Source: Bacteroidales bacterium | GTDB lineage: Bacteria > Bacteroidota > Bacteroidia > Bacteroidales > Tenuifilaceae | NCBI GenBank assembly: GCA_013141385.1 | Contig: JABFRB010000014.1 | Coordinates: 1-64,000, forward strand | Direction: 5' to 3' | Length of the DNA: 64,000 nt | Part shown: positions 23,672 through 33,011 of the stretch, in pieces | How the letters are laid out: each line of letters begins with the position of its first letter | Position numbering within the stretch: position 1 is the stretch's first letter | Notes under the pieces: generated by a model | What the model saw: only the letters and a program-made list of their open reading frames with translations | Database searches by the model: none | Told to the model about the DNA's origin: nothing | Translations under genes and position numbers: made by a program

Positions 23672-26131
23672 CTATTCTTGAAAGTAAATCCTTTTAACCC
23701 TTCTTGATATTGAAGTGAGTACCTCATAGGGTATAGTGTCAATAGCCCTAGCTATATCAAATATAGTTGGATTTTTACCAAAAATTACAACCTCATTACC
23801 TTCAACTACATCAACGCCTGTCGCATCAATCGTACAGGTGTCCATGCTTATATTTCCTATGGTAGGTACAAGTTTCCCATTTAAAAGGAATCGCCCATTT
23901 CCGTTGCCGAGTTTTCGATCTAGCCCATCCGCATAACCGATAGGAATAGTAGCAATGGTTGAGGGTTTGGTGATTTTCCCTTTTCGATTATACCCAACTG
24001 TTTCTCCAGATTTAAGCTGCTTTACCTGAATTACATGCGTTTTTAAAGTGCTTACGTTTTGAAGTCTATCCTGATCAATGGAACTAACACCGTAAAGACC
24101 GATTCCCAAACGAACCATGTTAAATTGTGCCTGTGGAAATCGCTCAATTCCTGCTGAATTTAGGAGATGTTTAATTGGTGCATATCCAATTGAATCGGAA
24201 ATTCTACCGCTAATCGAATTGAATGTGTCAATTTGCTTTTGGGTAAAATTATCATGTACATTATCCTCACTAGCTGCAAAATGAGAGAAGACACTTTGAA
24301 CCTTAATGTTATTATACTTAATAAGTTTATTGATGAGTTCATCCACCTCTTCTTCCATAAAGCCCAAGCGATGCATTCCCGAATCTATCTTTATGTGTAT
24401 AGGATATTTACCAACACCGGAACGATCAAGGATATTCACGAATTCATCCAACCCCGAGAAGTTGAAAATTTCTGGCTCAAGGTTATACTCAATCATTAAC
24501 TCATAGGTACCAAACGATGGATTTAGCACAATTATGGGGAGTGTGATACCCGCTTCACGAAGCGCTACACCCTCATCAGCGAATGCCACACCGAGATAAT
24601 CGACTCGGTGAAATTGGAGAAGATTCGCTATCTCAAAAGAGCCACTTCCGTATGAAAAAGCTTTAACCAATGCCATTACCTTAACATCTGGCTTAAGTAA
24701 ACCTCTAAAATAGTTGAGATTATGAACCAATGCATTCAGATTTATTTCCATTACAGTTCTGTGAGCCTTACGTTCTAGAACTGCCGAAATCCTTTCGAAG
24801 TGGAAAGTCCTACTTCCTTTAAGAAGAATTGCTGTATTAGAGATTTGTCGGCGCGAAAAACTTTCGAGAAATTCATTAGTCCCTAAGTAGAACTCCTTCT
24901 CAACATTGAATAGATTAGCAAACTGGTTTATATCTTTACCTATCCCTATTATCTTGTCAACCTTTTTTTCTGCTATAAGCCGAGCTACATCGGCATAAAG
25001 GGCATTTGGGGCTTGCCCACTTTGAAGTATATCCGATAGAATCAGCATTCGCTGAGGATGCTGTTTTTGTTGAAGAAGAAAATCAAGTGCGATACTTAAT
25101 GAGCCAATATCGGAGTTGTAGCTATCGTTAATCAGTGTGCAATTGTTGATACCCTCCTTTAACTCAAGTCTCATAGCAACTGGAATTAGTCTGTGCATCC
25201 TTGGCAGGATTGATTCTGGTTCTAAACCATAAAGAACTAAAAAGGAAAAACAATGCATTGCATTCTCAATAGATGCACTATCGGTAAAAGGAATGCTAAA
25301 AGAGTAATTGCTTAATTTATATACTAATTGAATTGTAGTTGAATCGATGGTTATTGTGATTTTCTTGACTTGAATATCAGCCTCCTTAGTCTTACCCCAA
25401 GTGAAAGCAGCCATTCTCCCATTCGTTTTGATAAGACTATCAATCATCTCGTGATCTTTGCAATAGATAAGCTTTTGAACGTTTGAGAAAAGCTTTAATT
25501 TTTCAAGAGTTTTCTGCTTTACATCCTTAAAATTTTCCTGATGAGCAAGACCAATGTTTGTAAATATACCGTAAACAGGCTCAATTATTGATTTTAGCTT
25601 TTCCATTTCTTCGGGTAATGAAATACCTGCTTCGAAAAGGCCTATTTGATAACTCTCGTCCATCTGAAGAACCGAAAGAGGCACTCCAACTTGTGAGTTG
25701 AAACTCTTCGGGCTACGAACTACTCGATAATCAATAGATAATAACTGACTCAGCCACTCCTTTACAATGGTTTTCCCATTACTCCCAGTAATGCCAATAA
25801 CAGGGTAAGTGAATTGTTTCCTATGAAACGAAGCAAATTTTTGAAGTGATGAAAGGGTATCATCAACTAAAAGAAATGTTGCTTCAGGAAACTGCTTACT
25901 AAAATCTTCTGAATTGCTAACTATAAATGTCCTAACATCATGATAACTAAATAATTCATTGATAAATTGATGACCATCATGATGCTGACCAACTATTGCA
26001 AAGAAAAGAACACTCTCCCCACCAGCAACGGAACGACTATCGATTGATACCGATTTTATTACCCTTTCAGTTTTGCCAATTATTTTGGCATCGAGAATTT
26101 CAGAAACTTTGCCAGTTGTGTAGTTAAGCAT
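23672..26131 (-). CDS. murF-alr: Bifunctional UDP-MurNAc-tripeptide D-Ala-D-Ala ligase / alanine racemase
   Basis: An 819-residue fusion typical of Bacteroidota. The N-terminal half (about 1-450) is MurF, which adds D-Ala-D-Ala to UDP-MurNAc-tripeptide; its ATP loop is GITGSNGKT (Lys120). The C-terminal half (about 455-819) is alanine racemase, which supplies the D-alanine. Its PLP lysine is Lys490 in VKAFSYGSG, and the RLGIGLYGV and SRRVKR segments are typical of the family. Fusion couples substrate supply to use in peptidoglycan synthesis in the cytoplasm. The MurF loop and racemase Lys look functional. It is divergent from nothing nearby and appears monocistronic. Confidence 0.96.
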   Translation of the reverse strand: MLNYTTGKVSEILDAKIIGKTERVIKSVSIDSRSVAGGESVLFFAIVGQHHDGHQFINELFSYHDVRTFIVSNSEDFSKQFPEATFLLVDDTLSSLQKFASFHRKQFTYPVIGITGSNGKTIVKEWLSQLLSIDYRVVRSPKSFNSQVGVPLSVLQMDESYQIGLFEAGISLPEEMEKLKSIIEPVYGIFTNIGLAHQENFKDVKQKTLEKLKLFSNVQKLIYCKDHEMIDSLIKTNGRMAAFTWGKTKEADIQVKKITITIDSTTIQLVYKLSNYSFSIPFTDSASIENAMHCFSFLVLYGLEPESILPRMHRLIPVAMRLELKEGINNCTLINDSYNSDIGSLSIALDFLLQQKQHPQRMLILSDILQSGQAPNALYADVARLIAEKKVDKIIGIGKDINQFANLFNVEKEFYLGTNEFLESFSRRQISNTAILLKGSRTFHFERISAVLERKAHRTVMEINLNALVHNLNYFRGLLKPDVKVMALVKAFSYGSGSFEIANLLQFHRVDYLGVAFADEGVALREAGITLPIIVLNPSFGTYELMIEYNLEPEIFNFSGLDEFVNILDRSGVGKYPIHIKIDSGMHRLGFMEEEVDELINKLIKYNNIKVQSVFSHFAASEDNVHDNFTQKQIDTFNSISGRISDSIGYAPIKHLLNSAGIERFPQAQFNMVRLGIGLYGVSSIDQDRLQNVSTLKTHVIQVKQLKSGETVGYNRKGKITKPSTIATIPIGYADGLDRKLGNGNGRFLLNGKLVPTIGNISMDTCTIDATGVDVVEGNEVVIFGKNPTIFDIARAIDTIPYEVLTSISRRVKRIYFQE

Positions 26132-26220
26132 GAATCTGCCTTTTATATAAATAGGGAATTTACTTTTAAAAAAGTTTAATAAAAATTGCTAGTGTAATGT
26201 TTATTGTAAAATTTAAAAGT

Positions 26221-26299
26221 AACCACCCCTACCCCTCCTTAAAAAGGAGGGGAAACTGCGGCACTACTCTGTTATAGACCCTTTTAAGGGGTTGGGGTT
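26221..26299. repeat. Nested GC-rich palindrome between murF-alr and tdk
   Basis: CCCCTCCTT/AAGGAGGGG (26232-26252) forms a perfect 9-bp stem. Outer CCACCCCTACCCC and AAGGGGTTGGGGTTT segments pair again. The design resembles the inner arms of the elements at 131-1047. It may also act as a two-way terminator for the adjacent leftward genes. Confidence 0.55.
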
Positions 26300-26334
26300 T
26301 ATCAAGTTTACCATAACACTAGTCAGTTTCACCC

Positions 26335-26928
26335 TTATGCTTTCTTTTTTTTCTTTGTTTCCTTGTTGAAACATGCGCGGCAAAGAGGTTCATATATATC
26401 CATTTCGCCTAATAAAACAAGCTTTTCGGATTCAGATTTTCGATGCGTGTATTGAGCCAAATCGCCACATTTTACGCAAATTGCATGAACTTTTGTTACA
26501 TGCTCTGCACAAGCCATAAGTTGCGGTATTGGGCCAAATGGTACTCCTCTAAAATCCATATCGAGTCCTGCAACAATAACCCTAACGCCCTGATTGGCTA
26601 GTTTATCGCACACTTCAATAAGTCCCATATCAAAAAACTGAGCCTCATCTATTCCAATAACATCAACATCAGAAGAGAGTAGAAAAATATTTCCTGATGA
26701 TTCTACCGGAGTTGAGTGAATGGAGTTGGAATCATGAGAAACCACCTCTACCTGCGAATATCGCGTATCTAACTGAGGTTTAAATATTTCAACTCTTTGT
26801 TTGGCAAATTTGGCTCTTTTAAGCCTACGGATTAGCTCTTCGGTTTTACCTGAAAACATCGATCCGACAACTACTTCTATGCAGCCTTTTCGTTTTTTGC
26901 CTTCGATTGAATTTTCTTGGAATATCAT
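26335..26928 (-). CDS. tdk: Thymidine kinase
   Basis: A 197-residue type II thymidine kinase that phosphorylates thymidine in the pyrimidine salvage pathway. It has a P-loop VGSMFSGKT (Lys28), Mg/lasso motif IDEAQFFD, and a zinc ribbon with CVKC and CRAC pairs. Ten or so extra residues precede the usual start, but the first Met is retained because no better start is evident before the P-loop. A TACTTTTG promoter element lies on the minus strand at 26962-26969, divergent from the next gene. Confidence 0.96.
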   Translation of the reverse strand: MIFQENSIEGKKRKGCIEVVVGSMFSGKTEELIRRLKRAKFAKQRVEIFKPQLDTRYSQVEVVSHDSNSIHSTPVESSGNIFLLSSDVDVIGIDEAQFFDMGLIEVCDKLANQGVRVIVAGLDMDFRGVPFGPIPQLMACAEHVTKVHAICVKCGDLAQYTHRKSESEKLVLLGEMDIYEPLCRACFNKETKKKKKA

Positions 26929-26961
26929 ATGTGAAAAAAAGAATAAAATACGTTAGCTTTA

Positions 26962-26969
26962 CAAAAGTA
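26962..26969 (-). promoter_or_regulatory. Bacteroidota-type -7 element for tdk
   Basis: TACTTTTG on the minus strand matches TAnnTTTG, 33 nt before the tdk start. Confidence 0.45.
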
Positions 26970-26979
26970 AGCAAAAACT

Positions 26980-26987
26980 TATCTTTG
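26980..26987 (+). promoter_or_regulatory. Bacteroidota-type -7 element for the gene at 27007
   Basis: TATCTTTG matches TAnnTTTG, 19 nt before the start codon. It faces away from the tdk promoter. Confidence 0.5.
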
Positions 26988-27006
26988 AAATCAGAATCTT
27001 ATCAAC

Positions 27007-27816
27007 ATGAAAAGAACAGAATATCTTAAAACTGCATCTGAAAACCTCAATGAGGCACAGCAGTTGCTATTGCTTGCAATTGAAAAAGAGAATATTTCAT
27101 CGATAGAACGTGATTTAATTCTCGAAAAGCTACGCAAAGTCTACGATTCATTGCTATTTGAAAATGATGTTGAAAAAAAAATAATATCTACTTCAATAAT
27201 TCCTCAACCCATAAAAGTTGAGAAAGTTCCTGAGATTCCATCAAAGCCATCAACCCCTGAAATAAAGCCTCAAAGTAAACCTGAAACATCTTTAACAGAG
27301 AAGAAGATTCAAGCATCGGAGAAACCAAAAGTTTTTGAACGAACATCAATTTTTGATCCTGTAAAGAAAGTAGTTCCTGAAAAAGTTAAGGAGGAGGAAA
27401 TAGTTGAAGAAACCAAAGTTGAAGAAAAAACAAGTGAGATAAAACATTCTAAAGAATCATCTATCCTTGATACTCAGCAAGCCGAAAGTCTTGCTGAAAA
27501 ATTTCAGGGTAAAAGTAAATTTATGACCGATTCGCTCTCTAATCAAATTAAAACAAAACCAGTAGCAGCTAAATTGCAAGACAAGCCGATATTTGATTTA
27601 ACCAAGGAAATTGGGGTACATGATAAATTTAACTTTATTAAAGAACTGTTTGATGGAGATAGTAAATTGTATGAAGACACTATAAACAAGATAAACCAGT
27701 TCGATGATATTGCTGAAGCATTAATATATATTCAGGAAAATTTTAGCTGGAATGAGAATAACAAAGCAGCAAATAAGTTTATTGATCTTATTCGGCGTAA
27801 ACTGCTAAATGATTAA
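27007..27816 (+). CDS. Hypothetical protein with conserved C-terminal helical domain
   Basis: A 269-residue cytoplasmic protein in three parts. The N-terminal 55 residues are helical. A long charged Pro/Lys/Glu-rich linker follows (about 60-190). The C-terminal domain (about 200-269, IFDLTKEIGVHDKFNFIKELFDGD...AANKFIDLIRRKL) is a compact helical unit I recognise as recurring at the ends of Bacteroidota hypothetical proteins. No enzymatic motif is seen. The linker suggests a tethered adaptor. It has its own TATCTTTG promoter element 19 nt before the start and is divergent from tdk. Function unknown. Confidence 0.75.
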   Translation: MKRTEYLKTASENLNEAQQLLLLAIEKENISSIERDLILEKLRKVYDSLLFENDVEKKIISTSIIPQPIKVEKVPEIPSKPSTPEIKPQSKPETSLTEKKIQASEKPKVFERTSIFDPVKKVVPEKVKEEEIVEETKVEEKTSEIKHSKESSILDTQQAESLAEKFQGKSKFMTDSLSNQIKTKPVAAKLQDKPIFDLTKEIGVHDKFNFIKELFDGDSKLYEDTINKINQFDDIAEALIYIQENFSWNENNKAANKFIDLIRRKLLND

Positions 27817-28044
27817 CAACCTGAATTCGAAACAAATTTTAACACAGAGGTTTTAAGTCTGGATCTAACAAAATGATCGTTATAATAAGCTACATACTTA
27901 CTATAATAATGTTTATTGGTATTGAGGAGCACAGAGAACACAGAGGTTTATTATTTTTGCATAAATCCAAAAATAACAATGTGTAATACCTTAAATTTTC
28001 AATCATCTTAATTCATTTTTCTAATTAACTAAGCAATAGGCATC

Positions 28045-28758
28045 ATGGGCAAACTTTATATAGTACCAACACCAATAGGAAATTTAGAAGATATTACTTT
28101 CAGGGCTATTCGAATACTCAAAGAGGTATCGTTGGTGCTTGCTGAGGATACTCGAACAAGCAATTTCTTGCTCAAACATTTTCAGATTACTACTACGCTT
28201 CACTCCCATCATAAATTTAACGAGCATAGAACGGTGGAGCAAATTGCTCAACGGATTGAAGCAGGTGATTCTGTTGCACTTATATCAGATGCAGGAACAC
28301 CGGGCATTTCAGACCCAGGTTTTCTTTTAGTAAGGACTTGCGTTGAAAAGGGTATTGAAGTTGAATGTTTACCTGGTGCAACGGCATTTGTCCCGGCACT
28401 TGTTGCCAGCGGTTTACCGTGTGATAGATTTATTTTCGAAGGTTTTTTACCTCAAAAAAAAGGAAGGAACAAGCGTATTGAAGCCCTTAAAGATGAGGAA
28501 CGTACAATTATTTTCTACGAATCGCCATTCCGGCTTGTGAAACTCTTACAACAGCTATTCCAAATATTTGGAACTGACCGAAAAGCAAGCGTTTCGCGTG
28601 AGTTAACAAAACTTCATGAAGAAACTGCTAGAGGAACTCTAACAGAACTTGCTGCTTTTTTTGAGAAGAAAGGAGTTAAAGGCGAAATTGTAGTTGTAGT
28701 TGAAGGATATGGAAAGGTGAAGAGTGAAGAACTATTGGATGATGGTGAAGAAGAATAA
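28045..28758 (+). CDS. rsmI: 16S rRNA 2'-O-ribose C1402 methyltransferase
   Basis: A 237-residue SAM-dependent tetrapyrrole-methylase-fold enzyme that methylates C1402 in the ribosomal decoding centre. Landmarks are LYIVPTPIGNLEDIT at the start, LAEDTRTSNFLLKHF, SDAGTPGISDPGFLLVRTC, and GATAFVPALVASGLP. The C-terminal ELTKLHEET block is typical. Motifs and length are normal. Downstream are two leftward CDGSH genes. Confidence 0.95.
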   Translation: MGKLYIVPTPIGNLEDITFRAIRILKEVSLVLAEDTRTSNFLLKHFQITTTLHSHHKFNEHRTVEQIAQRIEAGDSVALISDAGTPGISDPGFLLVRTCVEKGIEVECLPGATAFVPALVASGLPCDRFIFEGFLPQKKGRNKRIEALKDEERTIIFYESPFRLVKLLQQLFQIFGTDRKASVSRELTKLHEETARGTLTELAAFFEKKGVKGEIVVVVEGYGKVKSEELLDDGEEE

Positions 28759-28794
28759 ACCACCTCAATCATACAATTCTCATTTCATCTGAAT

Positions 28795-28986
28795 CTAGAC
28801 CTTATGACTCTCATCGCAAAAAGGTTTGCACTTGGATTTACCACAGGTACATAAGTAAACCTCTTCGCTAAAGTCAGTTGTTAATGATTTACCATCAAAA
28901 CTAAAGATTTCGAAATTCCCAATAATCTTAGCTGGACCATTTTTACTAAGAATTATTTCTGCTGATACTCTTTTATTCTCATCCAT
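28795..28986 (-). CDS. Small CDGSH iron-sulfur domain protein
   Basis: A 63-residue protein that is almost only one CDGSH-type [2Fe-2S] site: CTCGKSKCKPFCDESH provides three Cys and one His as ligands. The ATG at 28986 is chosen over an in-frame TTG at 28992 that abuts the previous stop. It follows a larger CDGSH protein by 6 nt, so the pair is an operon. Redox or cluster-transfer roles are typical for the family. Confidence 0.9.
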   Translation of the reverse strand: MDENKRVSAEIILSKNGPAKIIGNFEIFSFDGKSLTTDFSEEVYLCTCGKSKCKPFCDESHKV

Positions 28987-28992
28987 TGCCAA

Positions 28993-29475
28993 TTACTCCT
29001 CATCATTAAAATTCTTTTTAAAATGGCTACCATCACAAAATGGCATACTTCCTGACTGACCACATCTACATAACGATATCATTTGCATCGATTTTAGCTC
29101 ATTACCATCGTAACCAGTCACTTTAAATTTGCCAGATATCAACATTGGTCCATTGCGCATGATTTGAACCCTAACGGGGGTAGAATCAAACCCAGTATTA
29201 TCTATCTCAATCTCTTCCTTTATAACTTTTGGTGATTTCTCAGCCTTATTCTTTTCGAGGTTATTCCAGCTAAACGTGAGGGCTCTTGTTGGGCATTCGT
29301 TAACAATATCAATTACTTTATCAGCAGATGCACCGTCTAAAGTAATCCATGGGCGATTACGAGGGTTAAAAACCGAGAGCAATTTTGTATAACAAATTGA
29401 TGCATGCACACACTCCGCAGAGTCCCAATAGACAGTTATTTCATTGTTAGAATATTTCTTCTTAACTCTTTCCAT
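28993..29475 (-). CDS. Divergent 4Fe-4S mono-cluster plus CDGSH protein
   Basis: A 160-residue protein with two iron-sulfur parts. Residues 15-72 match the single-cluster ferredoxin-like domain ([27 protein letters not shown]). The C-terminal CDGSH domain has [16 protein letters not shown]. This domain order is recurrent in bacteria. It precedes the small CDGSH gene, and both are likely expressed together. A role in electron transfer or cluster handling is inferred. Confidence 0.9.
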   Translation of the reverse strand: MERVKKKYSNNEITVYWDSAECVHASICYTKLLSVFNPRNRPWITLDGASADKVIDIVNECPTRALTFSWNNLEKNKAEKSPKVIKEEIEIDNTGFDSTPVRVQIMRNGPMLISGKFKVTGYDGNELKSMQMISLCRCGQSGSMPFCDGSHFKKNFNDEE

Positions 29476-29575
29476 AAATAATCAATTTCTTCAAACCATT
29501 AACGAATGCCAATAGCAATTTGTTTAAATGTATACCCGTTTAAATAACAAAATCAAACCTTTGCTTTGTCATTCC

Positions 29576-29662
29576 TGCGAACCGTTAGCTCATGAGCGAA
29601 GCGAATAATGCAGGAATCTCCTTTTTCATATCGGGATTCCGGGACTTCGCCCGGAATGACAA
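29576..29662. repeat. Small inverted-end element, copy 2
   Basis: Bounded by TTGTCATTCC and GGAATGACAA. Shares GAACCGTTAGCTCATGAGCG, AATAATGCAGGAATC and TTCCGGGACTTCGCCCGGAA with 22428-22556. Confidence 0.65.
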
Positions 29663-29732
29663 CTAAGTTTGTTTGTTGAAATAGTATTTTAGACGGATAC
29701 TCATATTCATTTAAATCTTTCTCCAAACAACC

Positions 29733-30242
29733 TCACTTACACACTACCAGACAATTCGCCATTAAATCGTGAAGTGTTTGTTTTTTCTGTGTAAATCCAG
29801 CAATAATATATCCTATAAAAAAGGTCATATTAGTGATAATTCTGGAAAAATATCGACCGGTGGCTCTTCCAAAACTAATCCTATTATATTCATAATCAAC
29901 AACCTTGATATTCACCGCCATTTTACCTAAGGTTCCACCATACTTCGACGATTCCATAATTGCATAGTATAACCATTTCATCACAATGAAAACTAAAATT
30001 GCGAGTACTACCAAACCGATAATCCCACCCACCATAAATAATCCACCGTTATTAAAAAAATCTGAGCGACTCTCAATATCTTTTAGATTTAATCCAAATG
30101 CTATAACACCCAATATTACAGGGATAGCAAGGATACCCCCTACAACCGAAATGACAAGTTGATCAATTAAATAGGCTGCAAATCTTAACCAAAATCCAGC
30201 ATATTTTACTTGACTCTGTTCCGAACTCGAAATAACTTCCAT
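29733..30242 (-). CDS. RDD family membrane protein
   Basis: A 169-residue inner-membrane protein. It begins with YAGFWLRFAAYLIDQLVI (the RDD pattern: Arg, then Asp) and has about four hydrophobic segments. GGTLGKMAVNIKVVD is the second typical motif and QKKQTLHDLMANCLVV closes it. Function of the family is poorly known; ion or metabolite transport has been suggested. It is divergent from the DUF4294 gene. Confidence 0.9.
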   Translation of the reverse strand: MEVISSSEQSQVKYAGFWLRFAAYLIDQLVISVVGGILAIPVILGVIAFGLNLKDIESRSDFFNNGGLFMVGGIIGLVVLAILVFIVMKWLYYAIMESSKYGGTLGKMAVNIKVVDYEYNRISFGRATGRYFSRIITNMTFFIGYIIAGFTQKKQTLHDLMANCLVVCK

Positions 30243-30324
30243 GACTATTAGTTTTATTTTTTTTGAAAATTCATAAAAAAAATCAACACATAAAATATTT
30301 TTATCAATTTTTTAAAATAAAAAA

Positions 30325-30332
30325 TACTTTTG
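30325..30332 (+). promoter_or_regulatory. Bacteroidota-type -7 element for the DUF4294 gene
   Basis: TACTTTTG matches TAnnTTTG. An in-frame ATG at 30330 would fall inside it, so translation most likely starts at 30393. Confidence 0.55.
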
Positions 30333-30392
30333 CTTATCATATTCTTAAAACAAAAAAAGAAGAAAAAACGTTTAAGTTTATGTAAATCGACT

Positions 30393-30992
30393 ATGAATAG
30401 GTGTATACTAATATTACTTTTTATTTTAACGGCTAACATCTCAGCATGTTTGGCGCAACAGACCGTTGTTATTGATGGTTTAACTATACCATCAACTAGA
30501 ATAATAGACGGAAAGCTTGTGCCAAACTGGTTAATACCCGAAATAGTTGTATTTCCCACTCGTACTTTTAAAACGAATAGAGACTATAGACAATATCAAA
30601 AAATAATTAGGAATATAAAGATAGTATATCCTTATGCCAGAATTGCAAGAATCAAACTTAGCGAAATGAATGAGCAATTGCAACTACTCACAGCAAAACG
30701 AGATAAGGAAGAATTTATAAATCAAGCAGAAAAAGAAATTCGCGAACAATTCGAAGGGCAACTAACCCAACTTACCGTTTCTCAGGGTAAATTGCTAATA
30801 AAACTAATTGATAGGGAAACAGGAAAAACCTCATACGAGCTAGTTAGAGAACTCAAAGGAAAATTTTCAGCAGGATTTTGGCAAGCCATTGCCCGTATAT
30901 TTGGCTCAAATCTTAAAGCAGAATTCGATTCCGAAGGTGAAGATAAAATGCTAAACGAGCTGATAGTTCTTTACGAACATAATCAGCTATAG
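30393..30992 (+). CDS. DUF4294 domain protein, exported
   Basis: A 199-residue protein with a signal peptide (CILILLFILTANISACLA). The mature part begins with IDGKLVPNWLIPEIVVFPTRTF and continues with a Tyr/Arg-rich segment and a helical stretch (LQLLTAKRDKEEFINQAEKEI), matching DUF4294 of Bacteroidota. The ATG at 30393 is used because the promoter-like TACTTTTG at 30325-30332 overlaps the upstream ATG. Probably periplasmic; function unknown. Confidence 0.85.
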   Translation: MNRCILILLFILTANISACLAQQTVVIDGLTIPSTRIIDGKLVPNWLIPEIVVFPTRTFKTNRDYRQYQKIIRNIKIVYPYARIARIKLSEMNEQLQLLTAKRDKEEFINQAEKEIREQFEGQLTQLTVSQGKLLIKLIDRETGKTSYELVRELKGKFSAGFWQAIARIFGSNLKAEFDSEGEDKMLNELIVLYEHNQL

Positions 30993-31198
30993 AAAAATGG
31001 GGGCTATTTACATATAATTTCCTCGGGATTATATAGCAGAAATCCCTGCCAAATTGAATATTTGAGATCTAAACTTTGAGCCATAACTTTGATCAGACTC
31101 TTTACTGCTATTAGAGTTTTGAATTCGATTTTAAATCCGTGTGTATAAATGCAAAAACCGCTTCGGATCAACAGTTTGCATTAAATGGTAAGATTGCT

Positions 31199-31206
31199 TA
31201 ACTTTG
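31199..31206 (+). promoter_or_regulatory. Bacteroidota-type -7 element for the DUF4160-DUF2442 pair
   Basis: TAACTTTG matches TAnnTTTG, 17 nt before the first start codon. Confidence 0.5.
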
Positions 31207-31222
31207 GGCAAAAAGATAAACA

Positions 31223-31528
31223 ATGCCAAAGATTTTTGAATATTTAGGGATTCTGCTATTTTTTTACTCCAATGAGCATGAGCCAATCCATGTTCATGGC
31301 AAATACGATAAATTCGAAAGTAAAGCTGAATTTTATATTGTTGATGGCAAGATTATTGAAATTAAGATAAAACAAATAAAAGGATCACGCCCTTTAACTG
31401 GATCTAAACTTAAAGATTTTGAGGATTTTCTTGAATTATATGCTGATAAAATTGTACAAAAATGGGTTGATTACTTCATTTACCACAAAGATGTTGAATT
31501 TGAAAAGATTAATACAAGAATCAAATGA
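31223..31528 (+). CDS. DUF4160 protein
   Basis: A 101-residue protein of the DUF4160 family, marked by NEHEPIHVHGKY (His-rich motif) near residue 20 and a closing LYADKIVQKWVDYF helix. DUF4160 genes usually sit directly before DUF2442 genes, as here with a 4-nt ATGA overlap. The pair has been considered toxin-antitoxin-like because of its size and layout, but the biochemical role is not settled. Confidence 0.9.
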   Translation: MPKIFEYLGILLFFYSNEHEPIHVHGKYDKFESKAEFYIVDGKIIEIKIKQIKGSRPLTGSKLKDFEDFLELYADKIVQKWVDYFIYHKDVEFEKINTRIK

Positions 31529-31803
31529 GAATAGTGGAAGAATACAATGATTTACAGGTTGATTTATTAGAAATAAAATCAGCAAAATATATTGGAGATT
31601 TCGCAATACGGATTTCCTTCAATGACGGTGTAAATCGCTTGGTGGATTTTAAACATTTTTTAGAATCCTCTCTTCATCCATCAATTCGTAAATATCTGGA
31701 TGAGAAAATGTTTAAATCATTTGAATTGGTTGATGGTAATTTGAATTGGAATGACTATGATTTAATTTTCCCAATAGATAACTTATACGAAGGAAGACTA
31801 TAA
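31525..31803 (+). CDS. DUF2442 protein
   Basis: A 92-residue protein of the DUF2442 family: IGDFAIRISFNDGVNRLVDFKHFL followed by NLNWNDYDLIFPIDNLYEG is the standard form. It overlaps the DUF4160 gene by 4 nt and would be translated by coupling. Some relatives carry a helix-turn-helix, but this one has only the beta-rich core. Confidence 0.9.
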   Translation: MRIVEEYNDLQVDLLEIKSAKYIGDFAIRISFNDGVNRLVDFKHFLESSLHPSIRKYLDEKMFKSFELVDGNLNWNDYDLIFPIDNLYEGRL

Positions 31804-31829
31804 AAACAGTTACACACAATTGAGAGATT

Positions 31830-31911
31830 CCCCATTAAACTGAAGATATAAAAACCAAAAATGATCGGGTTGAGAGATAGGCTGCGCCGCTGTCCATCTA
31901 TTCTTCTAGGG
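31830..31911. repeat. Dispersed repeat, copy 1 (with 36690-36805)
   Basis: Shares TTAAACTGA, CCAAAAATGATnGGGTTG, TTGCGCCGC/CTGCGCCGC and GTCCATCTATTCTT with the copy at 36690-36805 in the same orientation. Both lie downstream of small two-gene units. No ORF is seen. Confidence 0.6.
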
Positions 31912-32178
31912 TTAACCTGCATAATATTCAAATAACAAAAACCTACTTCCGCAGAATTCATTATATAAGCAATATACAATCACTTTGTAGTTATTGTATT
32001 TCTCATATTTTACTCCGCATTGCATGCGGGGCTATTCATTTTCAATCCCTTCTGGATTAAATTTAAAGAAATATCATATCTTCGTGTAAACTTAAAGTAG
32101 TTTTTAGCTAAAAACCTGTCGGGTTATTTTAGGAAGATACTGTATTTCTGAATCATAATCATTTAAAAAATTAAATCC

Positions 32179-32985
32179 ATGAGTAAATTTAAAAACAAAC
32201 TTGTTTTGATTACCGGAGGAGCTTCTGGTATTGGAAAAATAATGGGGCGTATTGCCTTGCAAAAAGGAGCGAAATTGGTTATTTGGGATATAAATCAGCT
32301 AATGCTTGATGCAACTACCGCCGAATTCTCAAATTTAGGTGAAGTATACAAGTTTATAGTTGATGTTTCTAGCCCGGAACAAATTCAATCTGCCGCAGAA
32401 AATGTGCGTACAAATATCGGAATTGTTGATATCCTGATTAATAATGCAGGAATTGTAATTGGAAAGTATTTTGATGAGCATTCGTACAACGATATTAAAA
32501 GAACAATGGATATCAACACAATTGCACCAATGCTTATTACAAATGAGTTTTTACCTGCTATGAAAAAACAGAACTTCGGCCATATTTGCAATATTGCTTC
32601 TTCGGCAGGTCTTATTTCCAATCCCAAAATGTCGGTATATGTTGCAAGCAAATGGGCAGCAATTGGTTGGAGTGATAGCCTTAGACTTGAAATGAAACAA
32701 CTCCACCAAAACATTGGGGTTACAACGGTAACACCATACTATATAAATACAGGAATGTTTGATGGTGTAAAATCAATTGTTCCTATTTTAAAACCCGAAA
32801 AAGTTGCTAAAAAGGTTATACGAGGTATCGAACGCAACCTACCATTTGTAAGTATGCCTTGGAGTATGCGATTTGTAAGGTTTGGGCAAGGAGTAATGCC
32901 TATATGGTTTTTCGATTGGTTTATTGGTGGTGTAATGGGAATTTACAAAACTATGGAACATTTCGAAGGACATAAAAATAAATAA
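32179..32985 (+). CDS. SDR family oxidoreductase
   Basis: A 268-residue short-chain dehydrogenase. It has the NAD(P)-binding GGASGIGK turn near residue 14, an NNAG motif, catalytic Ser in IASSAG, and the YVASK Tyr-Lys pair. The C-terminus is hydrophobic (WFFDWFIGGVMGIY), suggesting membrane association, as in retinol or long-chain alcohol dehydrogenase-like members. An aldehyde dehydrogenase gene follows 26 nt later, so the pair may convert a long-chain alcohol to an acid. The substrate is an inference. Confidence 0.92.
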   Translation: MSKFKNKLVLITGGASGIGKIMGRIALQKGAKLVIWDINQLMLDATTAEFSNLGEVYKFIVDVSSPEQIQSAAENVRTNIGIVDILINNAGIVIGKYFDEHSYNDIKRTMDINTIAPMLITNEFLPAMKKQNFGHICNIASSAGLISNPKMSVYVASKWAAIGWSDSLRLEMKQLHQNIGVTTVTPYYINTGMFDGVKSIVPILKPEKVAKKVIRGIERNLPFVSMPWSMRFVRFGQGVMPIWFFDWFIGGVMGIYKTMEHFEGHKNK

Positions 32986-33011
32986 TCATTCACTCATAAA
33001 AGTCACATATT

